Assembly (NCBI GenBank): GCA_026391315.1
Contig: JAPLDT010000012.1
Span: 1 to 45,787, forward strand
Origin: Bacteroidia bacterium
GTDB lineage: Bacteria; Bacteroidota; Bacteroidia; Bacteroidales; Prolixibacteraceae
Direction of reading: 5' to 3'
DNA length: 45,787 nucleotides
A program made the translations under genes and the position numbers. Positions 15,728-24,335 of the stretch are shown in pieces. The notes beneath the pieces were generated by a model. That model made no database searches, had not been told where the DNA came from, and was given only the letters and a program-made list of their open reading frames with translations. Position 1 is the first letter of the stretch, and every line of letters begins with the position of its first letter.

Positions 15728-16087
15728 GACAAATGTGAAAATGTGAAAATTGGACAAGAGTCGTTCGGCAAGAAAGTATGGCCTAAATTTCCACAATTAT
15801 CAATATTTTCTCCTTCCGTCCGAAACAATCAGTCTCTATTTTTTCAATATGGTTTCACGGACGGCTATCTTATGTCCTTCTTCAACCCGGGGTATCGCTC
15901 CTTCGTCGCTTAACCCCGGGCTATTAACATTAAACCCCTCTGGGGTAGAATTCGACAGGGATCAACATTTTGGTCGGGAAATTTAGGATTGTGCAACTGC
16001 CAATTTTCACATTTTCACATTTCCCAATTTTCACATTATTTCACTTTTCGTCCTAGTCATCCCCTTCATCCTAGTCGTCCTCTCGTT
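15728..16087. repeat. Convergent spacer filled by a ~245-nt dispersed element (inverted copy)
   Basis: Between ppa and folA, which point at each other. 15731-15753 and 16000-16022 are perfect 23-nt inverted repeats based on AAATGTGAAAATGTG. Read on the minus strand from about 16044 to 15811, the sequence matches 31079-31310 closely (about five differences in the first 64 bases), including CCCGGGGT...ACCCCGGG and GAAGGAGCGA. CCGTCCG (15816-15822) pairs with CGGACGG (15858-15864). Octamer-type phrases (CCTAGTCATCC, CCTAGTCGTCC) follow at 16051-16085. Confidence 0.85.
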
Positions 16088-16582
16088 TTATTTCCTCACC
16101 AGATCCAGATAAGAGTAATCAAATCCGTTTTTCTCATCATAAAAGTCTTCCCGGGCAGTCTCGCGCCACTCTTCGAAATCTATTGATGGGAAGTAGGTAT
16201 CTGCCTCCAGATCCTTGTGCACCAGGGTCAGGTAGAGCTTTCCTGCTAAGGGATAGAACTGACGGTAAATCATACCGCCTCCGATGATAAATGCCTCGGG
16301 TTCGTTCTGAACCAGGGCAACAGCTTCTTCGATCGAATTGACAGATTCGCATCCCGCGAATGTTTCTCCGGGGATATCCGTAATCACAATGTTCCGGCGG
16401 TTGGGAAGCGGGGCTTTGGGCAGGGAGTAAAAGGTCCGTTTGCCCATGATGAGCGCCTTCCCGGTAGTGATTTTTTTAAACCGTTTCAGATCATCGGGCA
16501 GATGAAACAGCAGATCGTTGTTTAGGCCGATGGCAAAATTCTGCGCTATGGCAACGATAATGGAGATATTTGGATGAACCAT
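16088..16582 (-). CDS. folA: Dihydrofolate reductase
   Basis: 164 residues. The N-terminal sheet and loop ISIIVAIAQNFAIGLNNDLL, the catalytic-site motif FHLPDDLKRFKKIT (conserved Asp), the NADPH-binding MGKRTFYSLP and the IIGGGMIYRQF glycine pair are all present. It reduces dihydrofolate to tetrahydrofolate with NADPH in the cytoplasm. The next gene upstream on the same strand is thyA, which produces dihydrofolate, so the pair recycles folate for dTMP synthesis. The 139-base gap between them holds repeat phrases (AAATGTTT / AAACATTTC), so co-transcription is likely but not certain. Confidence 0.97.
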   Translation of the reverse strand: MVHPNISIIVAIAQNFAIGLNNDLLFHLPDDLKRFKKITTGKALIMGKRTFYSLPKAPLPNRRNIVITDIPGETFAGCESVNSIEEAVALVQNEPEAFIIGGGMIYRQFYPLAGKLYLTLVHKDLEADTYFPSIDFEEWRETAREDFYDEKNGFDYSYLDLVRK

Positions 16583-16639
16583 GTTTTCGGTTTATTGGTT
16601 TTTAGTGTAATTATACAGATTTCTTATAGGAACCATTTA

Positions 16640-16725
16640 AGTTTGAAGGGTTTAAAATGTTTATAATGTTTGAAGGGTTATCAACTTCAACATTTCAAAC
16701 AATAAAAACATTTCAAACTTTCTAA
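16640..16725. repeat. TTTGAAGGG / AAATGTTT phrase pair between thyA and folA
   Basis: TTTGAAGGGTTTAAAATGTT and TAATGTTTGAAGGG are followed by the inverted phrases ACATTTCAAACAAT and ACATTTCAAAC. The two orientations can fold on each other. The same phrase family recurs at 43293-43515. Confidence 0.7.
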
Positions 16726-17516
16726 ACTGACACATCCCCCTTTATGTGCGAATGTGACAGGTAGTTAACCAGTTCAAAATCCTCAAATTTGAAATCAAAG
16801 ATACTTTTCACCTCCGGATTGATCTTCATCTGTGGGAGCGGATAGGGTTCGCGGGAGAGCTGAAGCCTGACCTGGTCCAAATGGTTGTTGTAGATATGTG
16901 CATCCCCAAAAGTATGGACAAAATCTCCGGGCTGGAGTCCGGTTACCTGGGCCACCATCAAGGTGAGCAGGGCATAGGAAGCAATGTTGAAGGGAACTCC
17001 TAAAAAAACATCCGCACTTCGCTGGTACAACTGGCACGACAGCTTTCCGTCGTTGACGTAAAACTGGAAAAGCAGGTGGCAGGGAGGTAGTTTCATCTTG
17101 TCAATGTCTCCCACATTCCAGGCGCTCACAATCAGACGGCGCGAAGAGGGATTGCTTTTGATCTGTCCGATCAGTTGCGAGATCTGGTCAATCTCCCTGC
17201 CATCCGGGGCAGACCACGAACGCCATTGGTGGCCGTAAACAGGCCCCAGTTCTCCGTCTTCACCGGCCCATTCGTTCCATATTTTTACGCCGTTGTCCTG
17301 CAAATATTTGACATTGGTATCCCCGTTCAGGAACCACAACAACTCGTAAATGATCGATTTAAGGTGAAGTTTTTTTGTCGTTACTACCGGAAAGCCCTCT
17401 GCAAGGTTGAACCGCATCTGGTAGCCAAACCGGCTGATGGTGCCGGTTCCGGTACGGTCTGACCGCTCATTTCCGGTTTCCAGCAGGTGAGTTAAAAGGT
17501 CGAGATATTGTCGCAT
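16722..17516 (-). CDS. thyA: Thymidylate synthase (ThyA type)
   Basis: 264 residues, the E. coli length. It begins [20 protein letters not shown] with RTGTGT, the phosphate-binding region. The nucleophile cysteine lies in [13 protein letters not shown], and [20 protein letters not shown] supplies the dUMP-site residues. Methylene-tetrahydrofolate plus dUMP gives dTMP and dihydrofolate, which folA then reduces. The stop of the upstream bifunctional-nuclease-family gene is 6 bases before its start, indicating one operon: nuclease-family gene, thyA, folA. Confidence 0.98.
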   Translation of the reverse strand: MRQYLDLLTHLLETGNERSDRTGTGTISRFGYQMRFNLAEGFPVVTTKKLHLKSIIYELLWFLNGDTNVKYLQDNGVKIWNEWAGEDGELGPVYGHQWRSWSAPDGREIDQISQLIGQIKSNPSSRRLIVSAWNVGDIDKMKLPPCHLLFQFYVNDGKLSCQLYQRSADVFLGVPFNIASYALLTLMVAQVTGLQPGDFVHTFGDAHIYNNHLDQVRLQLSREPYPLPQMKINPEVKSIFDFKFEDFELVNYLSHSHIKGDVSV

Positions 17517-17522
17517 GTGGTT

Positions 17523-18125
17523 TTATTCTTCGGTTATTTCCTTATCAGGATCGCCTCTTTTGCTGATTTCATCCCTGATGACTGAGGCTTTTTCGTACTC
17601 TTCGTCTTGAACGGCTTTTTCGAGCATCTCATTCAATTCTTCAAGAGTAAATTCATCGTAAACGGAATGCTCGTCCAAATCATCTTCAATAGTTTCCCCC
17701 TCCGCTGTATCTTCAAAATCGATGAGAATACCTGTCTGGCTCATTACCTCTTCGGTGGTGTAAATGGGACAGTTGCAGCGCAAGGCAAGTGCAATGGCAT
17801 CGGAAGTTCTGGAGTCGATGTTGAAATTTCCCTTCTCTCCTGCAAGTTTCATTTCGGCATAAAAAATACCCTCTTCAAAAGCATGGATAAAGACCTCAGT
17901 GATCTGGATGCCGAAGGTAGAGAGGACGGTGGTAAAAAGGTCGTGCGTCAACGGACGCGGGGGTTTCAATCCCTCCAGATTGATGGCAATAGCCTGAGCT
18001 TCTACGGCTCCAATGATGATGGGAATGCGTCTGTTCCCATCTGTTTCTGCCAGAACCAGGGCATAAGCACCCGACTGATCCTGACTGTAGGAGAGCCCTA
18101 GAATTTTCAATCTGATTTTTTTCAC
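17523..18125 (-). CDS. Bifunctional nuclease family protein (DUF151) with UVR motif
   Basis: 200 residues from a GTG start (KKIRLKILGLSYSQDQSGAY). The DUF151/BFN domain covers about 1-130 (RRIPIIIGAVEAQAIAINLE, DSRTSDAIALALRCNCPIY). The C-terminus carries a UvrB/UvrC-like helical pair (LEELNEMLEKAVQDEEYEKA, then SVIRDEISKR). The two domains are joined by an acidic linker. Family members studied elsewhere include nucleases and thermally stable small proteins; the role in Bacteroidetes is unclear. It begins the operon with thyA and folA. Confidence 0.93.
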   Translation of the reverse strand: MKKIRLKILGLSYSQDQSGAYALVLAETDGNRRIPIIIGAVEAQAIAINLEGLKPPRPLTHDLFTTVLSTFGIQITEVFIHAFEEGIFYAEMKLAGEKGNFNIDSRTSDAIALALRCNCPIYTTEEVMSQTGILIDFEDTAEGETIEDDLDEHSVYDEFTLEELNEMLEKAVQDEEYEKASVIRDEISKRGDPDKEITEE

Positions 18126-18328
18126 ACGAACAGTTGAATTAAGTACAATACAATATTGCCATATTTAGGCGATGAAACTCCTTCCAGCTTTGTGACTCCT
18201 TTGTGCCTTGGTGGCTATATTTTTTCCAGCCACTAAGTCCCCAAGGCACTAAGGTTCACAAAGAATTGGGATCAAGAGGCGACAAATGATGATCATTCAT
18301 CTCCTTTACAAAGATAAAAACTTTTGTA
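18126..18328. other. Spacer with inverted CTTTGTGCCTTGG phrases
   Basis: The phrases TTTGTGCCTTGGTGGC and GCCACTAAGTCCCCAAGGCA, followed by CACTAAGGTTCACAAAG (18190-18262), are partly reverse complementary and form an imperfect hairpin of about 70 nt between convergent-free minus-strand genes. Related phrases occur at 10065-10115. Confidence 0.6.
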
Positions 18329-20443
18329 CTACAGAAGTCCGCGTTTTTTCAACAAAGGAGTGATATCCGGATCCTTTCCCCTGAATTTTTGGTAGATGGC
18401 CATTCCTTCATCTGTACCGCATTTGGTAAGCAGTTCGCGGAATTTTGCTGCCAAAACAGGATTAAAAATATCGCCGGAGGATTTGAATGCATCAAATGCA
18501 TCCGCATCAAGCACTGCAGCCCAAGTGTAAACGTAGTAACCCGCTGTGTAACCGCCGCTGAAAGAGTGTTGAAAATAGGTGCTTCTGTATCGCGGAAGAA
18601 TTTCGTCGATCAAACCGATTTTCTCCATCGATTGTTTCTCGAAAGCCCTGATATCGCTGATAGCAGGGTCGGCGGCAGTATTGTAGTCCAAATCAAGAAT
18701 GGAAGCTGCCAGTAGTTCTGTCGTTATAAATCCCTGGTTGAACTGAGCGCTTTTCTCAAGTTTGTCGATCAGTGCATCCGGAATGACTTTGCCAGTTTTG
18801 TAATGTTTGGCGTAGGCTTTTAAAACTTGTGGCTCTGCAGCCCAGTTTTCATCGACCTGTGATGGCAGCTCAACGAAATCGCGCGGAACATCTCTGGAGG
18901 TGCGGTCATAAGGACCGTCGGCAAAAACGCTATGCAGCGCATGACCAAATTCGTGAAAGGCAGTGGTTACCTCCTCGAAACTCAGCAAAGCCGGAGCATT
19001 TCCGTTAGGACGCGTGAAGTTCATCACCATGGAAATGATTGGGTCAATCTTCTGTCCGTTACGGTACTGTCGACTTCCATAACCGGTACACCAAGCGCCA
19101 ACTCTTTTGCCGTCTCTTGGATGAAAGTCCATATAAAGCACTGCCAGATGGGATTTATCCTTGTCCTTCACTTCATACGCAACGACTTCGGGGTGGTATA
19201 CCGGAAGATCGCTCCTTTTTTCAAAGGTGATGCCATAGAGTTTATTGGCGACATAGAACATCCCCTTCTGAACATTATCCAGTGAGAAATAGGGTTTCAA
19301 CTCAGCCTCATCGAGGTTGTATCTGGCTTTTCTGACCTTTTCTGAATAATACCACCAATCCCACGATTGCAGATTGAATTTGCCACCCTCCTTGTCGATG
19401 ATTGCCTGCAGGTCGGCCCGCTCTTTTTTCGCCCTTTCAAGGGCAGGTACCCACAATTTATTCAGAAACTGGTAGACGATTTCAGGTGTCTTGGCCATAT
19501 TGTCGGCGATGACATAAGAGGCGAAATTTTTAAAGCCCAATAACTTGGCCCTTTCATCACGCAGCAAGACCATTTTTTTGATCAGTTCCTTGTTATCGAA
19601 CTTATTGTCATAGTCACCGCGCATAAAATAGCCACGGTACAATTTCTCACGAAGTTGGCGGTTATTGGCATAGGTAAGAAACGGCAGCATGCTTGGTTTG
19701 GCAAGGGTGAACTCCCATTTGCCTGGCAGGCTGTCTTTCTTCGCTTCAATGGCGGCTGCATCAATTACATCTTCGGGTAGCCCGGAAAGATCCTCCTTTT
19801 TATCCACCACCATTTTGAAGTTTTTGTTTGTCTCGGCCAGAAGGTTTTCGCCAAATTGAAGAACTGTTTTGGATAACTCTTCATTGATCTGACGAAGTCT
19901 GGTTTGATTTTCGGGCGACAGATTGGCTCCGTTACGTTCAAAATCCTTGTAGTATTTTTCTGTAACCCTAATTTGCTGGGCATCCAAACCCATTTCGTTT
20001 CTCTTTTCGTAAACGGCTTTCACCCGTTGGAAAAGTTTGGGGTTCAATGATATATTGTCGCGGTGTCGGGTCATTTTAGGCGTAATTTCACGCGCCAGCT
20101 TCTGCATTGCAGGATTGGTATTGGCACCATTCAGATTGGAGAATATGCGTGTAGCCACGGAAAGCTGATCTCCAGCAATGTCATAGGCCAAAATGGTATT
20201 TTTGAAATCGGGAGCCGCAGGATTGTTGACAATGGCATCAATTTCGGACAGGTTGGCTTTGATCCCCGCATCTATGGCTGGTACATAATGTTCAAGCAAA
20301 ATTTCTCCGAAGGGAGGAACCTGGAAAGGCGTTGTAAATGGTTTCATCAGCGGATTATCGGCTGCTGGTATCTTCATTTCTACAGGATAGAAAGAGGTGA
20401 AAATAAAGGGCATAACAAGCATCAGCAATGCAATTTTTTTCAT
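18329..20443 (-). CDS. dcp: M3-family metallopeptidase (peptidyl-dipeptidase Dcp type)
   Basis: 704 residues. N-terminal signal (MKKIALLMLVMPFIFTSFYP), then a helical clamp and the thimet-oligopeptidase fold. The zinc site HEFGHALHSVFADGPYDRT carries HExGH, with the downstream helix ELPSQVDENWA supplying the third ligand. The final HSFSGGYTAGYYVYTWAAVL is the conserved substrate loop. M3 enzymes cut short peptides and, in Dcp, remove C-terminal dipeptides. The signal peptide suggests action in the periplasm. Length matches the family. Monocistronic. Confidence 0.96.
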   Translation of the reverse strand: MKKIALLMLVMPFIFTSFYPVEMKIPAADNPLMKPFTTPFQVPPFGEILLEHYVPAIDAGIKANLSEIDAIVNNPAAPDFKNTILAYDIAGDQLSVATRIFSNLNGANTNPAMQKLAREITPKMTRHRDNISLNPKLFQRVKAVYEKRNEMGLDAQQIRVTEKYYKDFERNGANLSPENQTRLRQINEELSKTVLQFGENLLAETNKNFKMVVDKKEDLSGLPEDVIDAAAIEAKKDSLPGKWEFTLAKPSMLPFLTYANNRQLREKLYRGYFMRGDYDNKFDNKELIKKMVLLRDERAKLLGFKNFASYVIADNMAKTPEIVYQFLNKLWVPALERAKKERADLQAIIDKEGGKFNLQSWDWWYYSEKVRKARYNLDEAELKPYFSLDNVQKGMFYVANKLYGITFEKRSDLPVYHPEVVAYEVKDKDKSHLAVLYMDFHPRDGKRVGAWCTGYGSRQYRNGQKIDPIISMVMNFTRPNGNAPALLSFEEVTTAFHEFGHALHSVFADGPYDRTSRDVPRDFVELPSQVDENWAAEPQVLKAYAKHYKTGKVIPDALIDKLEKSAQFNQGFITTELLAASILDLDYNTAADPAISDIRAFEKQSMEKIGLIDEILPRYRSTYFQHSFSGGYTAGYYVYTWAAVLDADAFDAFKSSGDIFNPVLAAKFRELLTKCGTDEGMAIYQKFRGKDPDITPLLKKRGLL

Positions 20444-21008
20444 TTTGAATGGGTTTGTTGTTCAGATGGAAAAGGTACAATATTTTTGGAGCAGAAAAAA
20501 GAATATTAGACAGAGAAAAGTATAGTTTGTGAAGTTTCCAATGGGTGAGACAGATTGTTTCCCGCTCGTACCTCTCGGTCGCAATGACGGATCATTTTTT
20601 TGGAGGTGAGGGTGGAGAGAAGGAGGCGGGTCATCAGTTTTCGGTAATAACAGAATCGCCACCCGCCTCCTTCTCTCCACCCTCACAAAATCAACAGCAT
20701 AACGTCATTGCGAGTCACCACCCAAATTTTTTGGGCACAATGTGAAGATGACAGAAAATATTTGTGCATAATGAAGCTGTTAAATACATTTTTGCACCTA
20801 TTTGATATTCAGTATATTACAAAATCTGTCATTGGTAGGAGGTGATATACAGTTAAATATAATGCAAACCTGTTGTGACAATATTTGATAATAGATCGTC
20901 GTACAATGCCTGCTCAGATTAGAACATTTTCAATTTTTTAAATTTTCTCTGTGAAACTCTCCCGACATGTCGGGACAAGTTGTGCTTCTCCGTGCTTCTC
21001 TGTGTAAC
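20444..21008. other. 565-nt spacer holding nested palindromic elements
   Basis: Contains the 26-bp perfect hairpin at 20606-20686, an outer pair (GCAATGACG 20581-20589 with CGTCATTGC 20703-20711), and the 16-base palindrome TCCCGACATGTCGGGA at 20960-20975, flanked by CTCTGTGAAACTCT and CTTCTCTGTGTAACC. No gene is supported. Confidence 0.7.
20581..20711. repeat. Nested hairpin element, 26-bp perfect stem
   Basis: Arm 20606-20631 (starting GTGAGGGTGGAGAGAAGGAG) is the exact reverse complement of 20661-20686, with a 29-base loop. The outer CGTCATTGCGAG-type ends resemble a palindromic repeat phrase widespread in bacterial genomes. Size and structure fit a REP/MITE-like non-autonomous element. 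Confidence 0.85.
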
Positions 21009-21770
21009 CTATTCCAAAGTATAAATCTCGCCAGCGGCAAACCTGTCAGTCAGTTTGATCAGGTATTTATCTGCTAGGGATTTGAACTCGTTGAGTGCCA
21101 GCTCCGGTTTGTTGTTTTCGGCCGATAGGTGGCTGAGAAAGACACATTGCAATTCGGGGTGGGCATGTTCGTTCAGCAATTCAAAGGCCTGAAGGTTGGA
21201 GAGATGGCCAACAGTGGAATCGATCCTAACTTTGAGGTGGTAGGGATAGGGTCCCTCTTTCAACATTTGGTAGTCGTAATTCGTCTCCAAAAAGAGCGCA
21301 TGACATTGCTTCAGGTGATTTTTAACGTTGTCGCACGGCGAGCCAATATCCGTGAAAACGCCTATGTTCAGGCCATTGGATTCAATTCTGAAGGAGGTTG
21401 GTTCTGCAGCATCGTGGTTTTTTGAGATGGGGAAAATGGTAAGCGAACCAATTTTCACCGGATCATTATCCCGAACTGCAAGAAAAGAGATAGGCTTCCA
21501 GGTACGGAAGGCGGCATTAAAAGTTCCCACTGACATGTAAACCGGAACGCCCAATTTTTTCCCTGTAACCCTGGCCCCGCGTACATGGTCGCCATGCTCG
21601 TGGGTAATGAAAAGCGCTTTGATTTTCTTTGGGTCCAGCACTTTGGCCTCCAATCGTTTGAGAATCTGCTTGAAGGAGAGGCCCGCATCTATTAGCACAG
21701 CCTCCTCGCTATTCCCTATGTAGTAGCAATTTCCATTGCTGCCAGAAGCCAAAGCACAAATTTCGATCAT
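21009..21770 (-). CDS. MBL-fold metallo-hydrolase, YycJ/WalJ type
   Basis: 253 residues. The start MIEICALASGSNGNCYYIGN is the YycJ signature, and the metal motif THEHGDHVRG (HxHxDH) follows at about 60. Downstream metal ligands include KNHDA, FTDIGSP and FLSHLSAENN. YycJ-type proteins are di-metal exonucleases or phosphodiesterases tied to DNA repair in Bacillus; the role here is inferred only by family. The 50-base gap to the GH95 gene upstream permits co-transcription, although the functions are unrelated. Confidence 0.93.
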   Translation of the reverse strand: MIEICALASGSNGNCYYIGNSEEAVLIDAGLSFKQILKRLEAKVLDPKKIKALFITHEHGDHVRGARVTGKKLGVPVYMSVGTFNAAFRTWKPISFLAVRDNDPVKIGSLTIFPISKNHDAAEPTSFRIESNGLNIGVFTDIGSPCDNVKNHLKQCHALFLETNYDYQMLKEGPYPYHLKVRIDSTVGHLSNLQAFELLNEHAHPELQCVFLSHLSAENNKPELALNEFKSLADKYLIKLTDRFAAGEIYTLE

Positions 21771-21820
21771 TCTTTTAAATTAAGTGGGCGAATTTAGCTC
21801 TTTTTTAACCGATCAAGGTG

Positions 21821-24040
21821 TCAAAGGTGCGAATCGACCGTTGTATCTATCTCTTTTACCTCCCCGGTTACCCTTACTTTCACTTTTTTTGGAGCAACTG
21901 AGCTTATTCTATAGCTGGTTACAACACCTTCACTCCAGCTGCAATCTACCACGTATCCACCTCTGGCTCGAAGACCGGTAAAGGAACCTTTGGCAGCCCA
22001 GTTTTTGGGAATGGCAGGCAACAGCTGAATTTCGCCTGCGTGGCTTTGCATCAACATTTCTGCCATGGCGGCAGGTATCCCGAAATTTCCGTCGAGTTGA
22101 AAGGGTGGATGATTGCAGAATAAGTTGGGTAAAGTGTTGTAGGTTAGTAATCCACGGACCATGATACCAGCCCGTTCTCCTTCCCCGAGGCGGGCCCACA
22201 GTGCACATCGCCAGGGCCATGTCCAGGACCGGCGACTGTCGCCAACGGTCGATTCGACCGTAAATGGGGTATTTTCGTTAATGCCATAATTTCCGGAGCG
22301 GCTTCGGAGCGAGAGGATGGCCGCCTTGGCCAGGTCTGGGGAATTGGTCATGCTGATTTGGCGGCCTGGATAGACAGCGAACAGATGCGATGTGTGGCGG
22401 TGTTGGTCGTTTGGATCGTCACGGTCTGCCTGCCACTCCTGCAACTGTCCCCATTTTCCTATTTTGTTAGGAGCCAGATGACGCTTCATGTCAGCAACCT
22501 TTTCCCGATATTCGGGGTCAATGCCGAGTGCTCCGGCTGCCTCCAGATAGTTTTGAAACAGATCCCAGATCAACTGTTGGTCGTGCATGATTCCATCTTC
22601 CCGGGGTCCATGTTCAGGCGACCATCCCATTGGAACCATCAGGGAGCCGTCAGTCATTTTTTTCAGGCGGTCTTCCCAGAATTCGCAGATCTCTTTGATG
22701 GCCGGATAGGCGGTGTTGCGCAGATAGTCATTGTCCTGTGTAAAAGCCCAATGTTCGTACAGATGTTGTGCATACCAGGCACTGGCGGGAATATTCCACT
22801 CCCAACCATTGCCACCAAAAATATTCTGACTGGTGCGGGCCGTCCAGCCGCGGGTGTTTTTGCCGAAGGCTTTTCTGGAGGCTATTCTGCAGGGCTCCTG
22901 CTGTGCGATGATGTAATCGATGAGCGGTAACTGACATGGTGAAAGATTGGTCGATTCGGCTGCCCAGTAGTTCATCTGGATGTTGATATTGTTGTGGTAA
23001 TCACTGGCCCATGCAGGATTGTTGCTATCGTTCCACAATCCCTGAAGGTTGGCGGGTAATCCACCGGGGCGGGATGAACTGACCAGCAGATAGCGTCCAT
23101 ATTGAAACATGGTCTCCTCCAGATCGGGGTCAGCACCCCCTGCAGCATAACTTTTCAATCGCTGATTGGTCGGAAGTAAAAGCGTAGTCGCATCGGTGGT
23201 CCCGATCTCAATATCTGCCGCTTTGGTCAGATTTGTAATATCCTTAATGTGCCGGTTAAGCAGTTTTTTATAATTAAGGCTGGAGGCTATTTTCAGCTCT
23301 TTTTCCACTCCCGGCAAAGGATCCTGACCTCTCCATCCGGTATTGTAATCGGGTTTGTAATTGGTTCGGGCATCAAGTAGTAACGTAAAGACGTTGCAGT
23401 TTTCGAAAATCAGGGTGTTTCCTTCCATCCTCGTTTTACCACCCTGGTAGATAACCCGAACCATCGCAGCGTATTTTAATTTGTTTGGCATTTCTCCCGA
23501 AATGACCAGGCTGTTTTCGGTCGCAGAGCAGGTGGCACCTTGTGCTGAGGTCAATGAAATCTTTCCTGATAAGGCATTTTTCTTTTTTGATGTATAATTG
23601 AAAACCATCACCTGATCGGGATAACTGGCAAAAGCCTCCCGTTTAAACGTAGCCCCGTTCAAAGTGAAATTTATGGTGTGTATACCGGTTGTAATGTCGA
23701 GAGAACGGCGGTATCCAACCGGGTCTCCGGTAAAATTGAAATCTACAACCAACTCTCCAAAGTTACGGTAGGAGCCAAATCCATGATCGCCGGTTTCATA
23801 TTTGCCATCCCAATTGTTATCGCCCGACCAAAGAGATTGTTCATTGAACTGGATACGGTCCTGTTTAATTCCACCAAAAAACATAGCGCCCATCCTTCCA
23901 TTGCCTATGGGCAGGGCTTCGGCCGACCATTTTTCGGCTGGCTGATTGTACCAAAGCTTGTAGTCCAGGTTATTTTGGGCAAAAGCGCCGGTAACCATCA
24001 TCATGCAGATGGCAAGGATGAGTAATTTGGATTTATTCAT
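21821..24040 (-). CDS. GH95 alpha-L-fucosidase, secreted
   Basis: 739 residues with a signal peptide (MNKSKLLILAICMMMVTGAFA). The N-terminal beta-sandwich has LWYNQPAEKWSAEALPIGNG and FNEQSLWSGDNN. The (alpha/alpha)6 barrel carries the catalytic features of the family: NNINIQMNYWAAE (paired Asn), MGWSPEHGPRE (general acid Glu) and FQLDGNFGIPAAMAEML (Asp). It releases fucose from glycans such as plant xyloglucan or host mucin-type chains in the periplasm. No SusC/SusD pair is nearby, so it is not in an obvious polysaccharide-utilisation locus. It is a little shorter than many GH95 enzymes (about 780 residues). Confidence 0.95.
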   Translation of the reverse strand: MNKSKLLILAICMMMVTGAFAQNNLDYKLWYNQPAEKWSAEALPIGNGRMGAMFFGGIKQDRIQFNEQSLWSGDNNWDGKYETGDHGFGSYRNFGELVVDFNFTGDPVGYRRSLDITTGIHTINFTLNGATFKREAFASYPDQVMVFNYTSKKKNALSGKISLTSAQGATCSATENSLVISGEMPNKLKYAAMVRVIYQGGKTRMEGNTLIFENCNVFTLLLDARTNYKPDYNTGWRGQDPLPGVEKELKIASSLNYKKLLNRHIKDITNLTKAADIEIGTTDATTLLLPTNQRLKSYAAGGADPDLEETMFQYGRYLLVSSSRPGGLPANLQGLWNDSNNPAWASDYHNNINIQMNYWAAESTNLSPCQLPLIDYIIAQQEPCRIASRKAFGKNTRGWTARTSQNIFGGNGWEWNIPASAWYAQHLYEHWAFTQDNDYLRNTAYPAIKEICEFWEDRLKKMTDGSLMVPMGWSPEHGPREDGIMHDQQLIWDLFQNYLEAAGALGIDPEYREKVADMKRHLAPNKIGKWGQLQEWQADRDDPNDQHRHTSHLFAVYPGRQISMTNSPDLAKAAILSLRSRSGNYGINENTPFTVESTVGDSRRSWTWPWRCALWARLGEGERAGIMVRGLLTYNTLPNLFCNHPPFQLDGNFGIPAAMAEMLMQSHAGEIQLLPAIPKNWAAKGSFTGLRARGGYVVDCSWSEGVVTSYRISSVAPKKVKVRVTGEVKEIDTTVDSHL

Positions 24041-24190
24041 TTGCGTGTAGTTTGGATCAATTTTACATTTTCAGATTCACTTTGTTGCCAGGTTTCAAAT
24101 TGAATATCAGGATGCTACATTCTTGTTAATACTTAATGTCAGATTTCTAGCCGGATGAAACAAATGGTTTTTATCTTCTACACGGGCTGC

Positions 24191-24310
24191 CCCGACACGC
24201 TCTCTGTTTCCCCGTTTCATTTCTTCCTTCAGTCTCTCCGTCTCTCCGTCATTCTGTCGTCCCCTGGTCCCCTGGTCCCCTGGTCCTTTAGTCCCCCAGT
24301 CTCCCCCTCT
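24191..24310. repeat. Octanucleotide-type simple repeats upstream of GH95
   Basis: Variants of CCCGTTTC, GTCTCTCC and three exact CCCCTGGT units (24261-24284), ending GTCCCCCAGTCTCCCCCTC. These are the same class of repeats as in mutL (8613-8752), here between genes (spacer 24041-24335). Confidence 0.8.
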
Positions 24311-24335
24311 TCTGGCAGATAGTTATACTTTTTAT

